Assembly: GCA_029168955.1 (NCBI GenBank)
Contig: JAPDOI010001943.1
Location: forward strand, 1-64,000
DNA from: Aplectana chamaeleonis
Taxonomy: Eukaryota > Nematoda > Chromadorea > Rhabditida > Cosmocercidae
Direction: 5' to 3'
Length of the DNA: 64,000 nucleotides
Shown here: positions 63,753-64,000 of the stretch, in pieces
How the letters are laid out: every line of letters starts with the position of its first letter
How positions within the stretch are numbered: the first letter of the stretch is position 1
The notes under the pieces: generated by a model
The model's database searches: none
What the model was told of the DNA's origin: nothing
Seen by the model: the letters and a program-made list of their open reading frames with translations, nothing else
Made by a program: the position numbers and the translations under genes

Positions 63753-64000
63753 ATATATTATTGTATCGTACATGTAACTTATCTACGCGGCGGGACGTTC
63801 CTTAGGGAGGTATGCGATGCACTCTGAAGGCAGTACTCAGATGTGGGCAGCTTCGTCCATTCAGTTACCCAAGTTTTGAGGTACTTGGCCCGGCACACCG
63901 GGTGGAGGCCCCGCCTGACAGACCGCTGTCGGCCCAGTCGTTCTCACCGAGCAGTCTCCGTCGCGTGACGGTGTGCTGGCCTCGTCGCTTGTCAATGTGC
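63753..64000. other. GC-rich end of window, no gene seen
   Basis: Contains TTACCCAAGTTTTGAGGTA (63867-63885), which resembles nematode SL1 plus its donor but has an extra T and no Sm-site-like sequence after it. Confidence 0.35.

Noticed and set aside
63867..63885. SL1-like sequence followed by GGTA, a possible spliced-leader RNA gene
   Set aside because: It has an extra T relative to SL1, does not start GGTTTAATT, and no Sm-site-like AATTTTTGG or stable downstream stem layout follows.
1..64000. tRNA, rRNA, CRISPR arrays, bacterial operons or ribosome binding sites
   Set aside because: A few GTTCGA-type motifs (for example 23396, 55883) lack cloverleaf partners. The tandem repeats have no spacers of unique sequence as in CRISPR. 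Eukaryotic repeats and splice signals rule out an operon reading.

Overview
The window looks like a repeat-saturated, gene-poor stretch of a nematode nuclear genome, most likely a strongylid hookworm (Ancylostoma/Necator type). This is inferred, not proven. The grounds are: RTE-like retroposon proteins of the kind recognised from hookworm genomes; candidate splice acceptors of the nematode TTTTCAG type with introns of 38-64 nt; CR1-like, RTE-like, mariner and retroelement gag/env remnants; and many palindromic MITEs. I see no prokaryotic operon logic, rRNA, tRNA or CRISPR.

Layout. 0-2 kb: a decayed gag with a zinc knuckle running straight into an env-like segment (- strand), with no pol. 5-9.9 kb: a CR1-like non-LTR element (- strand) split by a 5'-truncated RTE-like insertion (copy 1, 11-bp target duplication). 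10.5-13.2 kb: MITEs. 13.5-15.4 kb: a foldback element with 21-bp minisatellite arms. 15.6-16.2 kb: two head-to-head mariner transposase tails. 16.5-17.4 kb: two putative exons of a secreted Thr/Ser/Pro-rich protein. 17.8-21.36 kb: the longest RTE-like copy (copy 2, 16-bp duplication, a MITE in its tail). 24 kb: a candidate exon for a small lysine-rich membrane protein. 28.1-31.1 kb: a composite element with a 2.1-kb array of 42-bp units and a promoter-like core. A second copy at 31.1-34.5 kb is split by RTE copy 3, which itself carries a TTAA MITE. 34.8-44.97 kb: three foldback elements, a related 42-bp array with a TIR-bounded core, GC-rich repeats and an inverted copy of the composite element. 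45.84-46.52 kb: three phase-consistent exons of a mucin-like protein (- strand). 48.43-51.61 kb: a second RTE-like family, near-intact, with a perfect 19-bp duplication. 52-64 kb: TTAA MITEs, a dispersed short repeat, another 42-bp array whose core is flipped relative to its array, a CATA microsatellite and a few weak exon candidates.

How it fits together. Most sequence is mobile or repetitive, and target duplications give a relative insertion order (TTAA MITE inside RTE copy 3 inside the 42-bp element; RTE copy 1 inside CR1-like; TA MITE inside the tail of RTE copy 2). The most unusual system is a superfamily of 42-bp (2 x 21-bp) minisatellite elements. Their arrays stay open on both strands. 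They carry cores bounded by inverted repeats, with a TATA-like box in three of four copies and a hairpin in all four, and one core has flipped relative to its array.
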